Shown here: one piece after another, positions 5,815 through 8,184 of the stretch
Layout: every line of letters starts with the position of its first letter
Position numbering within the stretch: position 1 is the stretch's first letter
Assembly (NCBI GenBank): GCA_019747615.1
Contig: JAIEQQ010000236.1
Coordinates: 1-8,184, forward strand
Length of the DNA stretch: 8,184 nt
Direction: 5' to 3'
DNA from: Phycisphaerales bacterium
GTDB lineage: Bacteria > Planctomycetota > Phycisphaerae > Phycisphaerales > UBA1924
Notes under the pieces: model-generated
What the model was told of the DNA's origin: nothing
Databases searched by the model: none
Seen by the model: the letters and a program-made list of their open reading frames with translations, nothing else
Translations under genes and position numbers: made by a program

Positions 5815-8181
5815 TCACTCGTTGCGCGTGGTCTGGCGGCCCTTCAGCGTCGCGGTGGTCTCCAGCTCTTTGCCGGCGCGGACGTACACGATGCGGACTT
5901 TGTCGCCCGGCTTGTGCGTGACCAACAGCGGCATCCAATCCTCGACGGACTTCAGCGGCTTGTCGTTCCAGCGCGTCATGCGGTCGCCTTCCTTCAGGCC
6001 GGCCTCCGCGGCGGACGTGTCTGGATAGACATCGCCGACGACGACGCCATCTTCGCCGGAGTAATCACCCGGCGCGATGCCGAATCGCACGCGCATGCCG
6101 GACATCGGGCCGGCGCGACCTGGGCCTTGCTCGGGCGCCGCGCCGGTGTCCAACGTGCGCGGCGCAGCGGCCGGGTCCGCGGGTGCTGCGGGCGACGCCG
6201 GGTTCGACGGCGCGGGCGAGCTTGACGCGGGCGATACCGGGCGAGCCGTGGGGCGTACATCGGGCACGGGGGCGATCGGCGTGGGCTCGACGTCGTCGCG
6301 ATCGCCGGTGATGTCGGATCGAGATCGCGAGTTCTGGAACGTCAGCTTGCCCTCGCGAGTGGCCAAATCCATCGCGACGTCGGAGACCAATCGCGTGACG
6401 AGCACGGCGCCAAGCGGGTTGGTCGTGGTGTAGACGTCCTGCGGCGTGTGATACTCCGCGTGCAGGCCGGTGAAGAAGTGCAGCACGGGAATGCCGGCCC
6501 CGAAGAACTCGGCATGGTCACTGGGGCCACGCCCGCTCTTGCCGTACTTGGGCGTGAGGGGGTATTTCGCGATGAGCGGCTGAACGATCTCGGGCCACTG
6601 GGTCGCGGTGCCGAAGCCGTCGATATCGATCTTGCCGTTGCGCAGACGGCCGATCATGTCCATGTTGAGCATGGCGTAGGTCTTGTCGGCCGGGATCGGG
6701 GCCTTGCGGATGAACTGCCGCGCGCCGTGCAAACCGCTCTCCTCGGCGCTGAAGGCGATGAAGATGATCGAGCGTGCCTCGCGATCGGCGGGCAGAGCTG
6801 CGTACGCGTCGGCGAGTTGGCGGGCGACCAGGAGCACGCCGGCGGTGCCGGAGGCGTTGTCATCGGCGCCGTTGTGAATGATGCCGCGGGGCTTTGGGGC
6901 GCGCGAGCCGAAGAAGCCGTAGCCGAGGTGGTCGTAGTGGCCGCCGATGATGACGTACTCATCGGCCAGCGAGCCGCGCCCGCGCAGGACGCCCGCGACG
7001 TTGTCGGTCATCACCGGCACGCGCGCAACGCTCGCGGCGAGGCGCACCGGCCGCTCGCCAAAGGTTTGGATCTGCTTGCCCTCGTCGGCGATCTTGCGGG
7101 TGGCCATGAGGGATGAGCCGAGGCTCTTGAGCAGGCGATCGCCAGCGGCCTCGCTGACCATCGCAACGGGCACCGACTGAGACGACATCATCTGTTGCGT
7201 CGAGATTGCGGTCTCAAGGACGTTTGCGCGAGGGTCGTCAACGCCCGGCGGGTTGACGATAATGACGCCCGACGCACCGCGCCGAATGACGGCGCCGATC
7301 TTGACGGCGATGGACGCCGCGGGGGAGAAGCCGCCCTGCTCGGGATCGACCAGGCGGCTGCGGCCCTGATCGTTCAGCGGCTCGAAGCGGAAGAGCAGGA
7401 CGATCTTGCCCTTGAGGTCGGTCTCGCCCTCGGGGAACGAGCGGAAGCCGTTGGCCCCGGCATCGATCGCGTAGCCGGCGCTGACCAGCGGCGCTGAGAC
7501 ATCGCCGGAGCCGGAGAAGCCGAGGGTGTTGAAGTCTGAGCCCGCAGTAAACGTGGATTCTGCAGACGGCCCATCTGCGCTGAGCACGAGGGCTTCGTTG
7601 GAAACGCGAAGTTCGGTGCCGCGTTGGAAGGGCTGGCGGAAGGAGCGGAAGGGCGTGGGCGTTTCGGCGGTCTCACCTTCGGCGGGCGGCATCGGAGCAT
7701 CGGGGAACGCGGGCGTGAGGGCGAGTTGTGAGCGGAAGTAGAACTCGATGTACTCGGCGGCCAGGACGTTGCCGCGCGTGCCGGGGGCGCGCCCTTCGAA
7801 GAACGGGTTGGAGAGCGTGAAGAGGTGCTGGGTGTAGAGGGCCTCGTCGGCGCTGAAGCTGCGCAGGAGTCCGGAGAGGGCGTCGGCGCGCGGATCCGAT
7901 GGCACGGAAGCCGACGGCGATGGCGTTGTCGCCGGCGCGGGCGTTGCGCGGGGCGTCTCGGCGGCTGGGCGCGCGGGCTTCGGCTCGGCGGGTGCGGGCG
8001 CTGAAGGCGCAGCCGTTGGTGCCACGGGCGTCATCTGCGGCAGCGTTTGGGCAAGTGCTGGCGCGACGCCGAGCAGACACGCACCAGAGGTGAGCGTGGC
8101 CAGGAGTGCGAGGCGGAGGGGGGAAGAGCGAACGACGGGTGTGTGGATCAAGGGCCGCTCCGTGAGAGGGAGCGAGAGCAT
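5815..8181 (-). CDS. Secreted M28-family zinc peptidase with PA-like and C-terminal PDZ domains
   Basis: This is 788 residues from ATG 8181, or 778 from TTG 8151. An export signal ends near GVAPALAQ (about residue 45, long numbering) and a Pro/Ala-rich linker runs to about 95. A PA-like insert spans about 250-375, with KGKIVLLFRF and GASGVIIVNPPG. The M28 catalytic core (about 390-610) has every expected residue. These are His415 in GGHYDHLG, Asp441 in NGADDNASG, catalytic Glu480 and ligand Glu481 in FSAEESG, Asp508 in NMDMIGR, and His578 in EYHTPQD. Known: M28 enzymes are mostly di-zinc aminopeptidases. A second Pro/Ala/Ser linker (about 630-690) joins a PDZ domain (about 697-780, with GVVVGDVYPDTSAAEAGLKEGD). 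It probably acts in the periplasm or outside the cell; its substrate is unknown. TTG 8151 has GGAG 6 bases upstream and gives a more usual signal-peptide length, so it may be the true start. Only three bases precede the ATG, so a still longer form cannot be excluded. Confidence 0.92.
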   Translation of the reverse strand: MLSLPLTERPLIHTPVVRSSPLRLALLATLTSGACLLGVAPALAQTLPQMTPVAPTAAPSAPAPAEPKPARPAAETPRATPAPATTPSPSASVPSDPRADALSGLLRSFSADEALYTQHLFTLSNPFFEGRAPGTRGNVLAAEYIEFYFRSQLALTPAFPDAPMPPAEGETAETPTPFRSFRQPFQRGTELRVSNEALVLSADGPSAESTFTAGSDFNTLGFSGSGDVSAPLVSAGYAIDAGANGFRSFPEGETDLKGKIVLLFRFEPLNDQGRSRLVDPEQGGFSPAASIAVKIGAVIRRGASGVIIVNPPGVDDPRANVLETAISTQQMMSSQSVPVAMVSEAAGDRLLKSLGSSLMATRKIADEGKQIQTFGERPVRLAASVARVPVMTDNVAGVLRGRGSLADEYVIIGGHYDHLGYGFFGSRAPKPRGIIHNGADDNASGTAGVLLVARQLADAYAALPADREARSIIFIAFSAEESGLHGARQFIRKAPIPADKTYAMLNMDMIGRLRNGKIDIDGFGTATQWPEIVQPLIAKYPLTPKYGKSGRGPSDHAEFFGAGIPVLHFFTGLHAEYHTPQDVYTTTNPLGAVLVTRLVSDVAMDLATREGKLTFQNSRSRSDITGDRDDVEPTPIAPVPDVRPTARPVSPASSSPAPSNPASPAAPADPAAAPRTLDTGAAPEQGPGRAGPMSGMRVRFGIAPGDYSGEDGVVVGDVYPDTSAAEAGLKEGDRMTRWNDKPLKSVEDWMPLLVTHKPGDKVRIVYVRAGKELETTATLKGRQTTRNE
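8158..8161 (-). promoter_or_regulatory. Shine-Dalgarno-like GGAG favouring a TTG start for the M28 peptidase
   Basis: On the minus strand GGAG is followed by 6 bases and then TTG at 8151-8149. This matches the spacing seen before the TlpA-like and lipoprotein starts. The motif lies inside the longer reading frame from ATG 8181, so it competes with that start. Confidence 0.4.
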
Positions 8182-8184
8182 ACG

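Noticed and set aside
6448..7116. 222-codon plus-strand frame opposite the M28 peptidase
   Set aside because: Antisense of the catalytic domain; composition follows the codon structure of the real gene and no start signal or domain is seen.
1..8184. Defence system, mobile element, CRISPR array or secondary-metabolite cluster
   Set aside because: No transposase, integrase, nuclease, spaced direct repeat or biosynthetic core gene is present; the recognisable genes are metabolic, transport or envelope genes.

Overview
The window is high-GC bacterial chromosome. It carries ordinary, full-length metabolic and envelope genes and no phage, insertion sequence, CRISPR or RNA gene that I can support. 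Several traits together suggest a planctomycete, perhaps Phycisphaerae: a TlpA-type thioredoxin behind a long N-terminal region, a secreted M28 peptidase with Pro/Ala-rich linkers and a C-terminal PDZ domain, a Spinster-like MFS carrier, and mixed ATG/GTG/TTG starts. This placement rests on protein style, not on a marker gene, and is tentative.

Layout, left to right. Positions 1-145 on the minus strand hold the first 48 codons of a probable fumarylacetoacetase (tyrosine catabolism), which runs off the left edge. A 142-bp spacer follows, with a degenerate 7-bp tandem repeat and a perfect 8-bp hairpin. Next, on the minus strand, are a Spinster-like MFS transporter (288-1661) and a secreted TlpA-like thioredoxin protein (1714-3090), separated by 52 bp that contain an imperfect hairpin. 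A divergent intergenic region of about 220 bp (3091-3311) carries two copies of an ATTCG-NN-CGAAC element 23 bp apart. From it, nadB (L-aspartate oxidase, first step of NAD de novo synthesis) is read rightwards, followed after 30 bp by a small lipoprotein of unknown function. The right end is a secreted zinc peptidase of family M28 with PA-like and PDZ domains on the minus strand (5815 to 8151 or 8181). It converges on the lipoprotein gene across a 49-bp spacer.

The genes do not form one pathway. nadB and the lipoprotein gene are probably co-transcribed. The minus-strand genes between 1 and 3090 share a direction, but hairpins separate them, so they may be individual units. Three genes for exported proteins (TlpA-like, lipoprotein, M28) have a GGAG or GGAGG exactly 6 nt before a plausible start, whereas fahA, the MFS gene and nadB have no evident Shine-Dalgarno sequence. 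I see no convincing new biological system. The best leads are the paired palindromes in the divergent region and the repeat-plus-hairpin spacer next to fahA.
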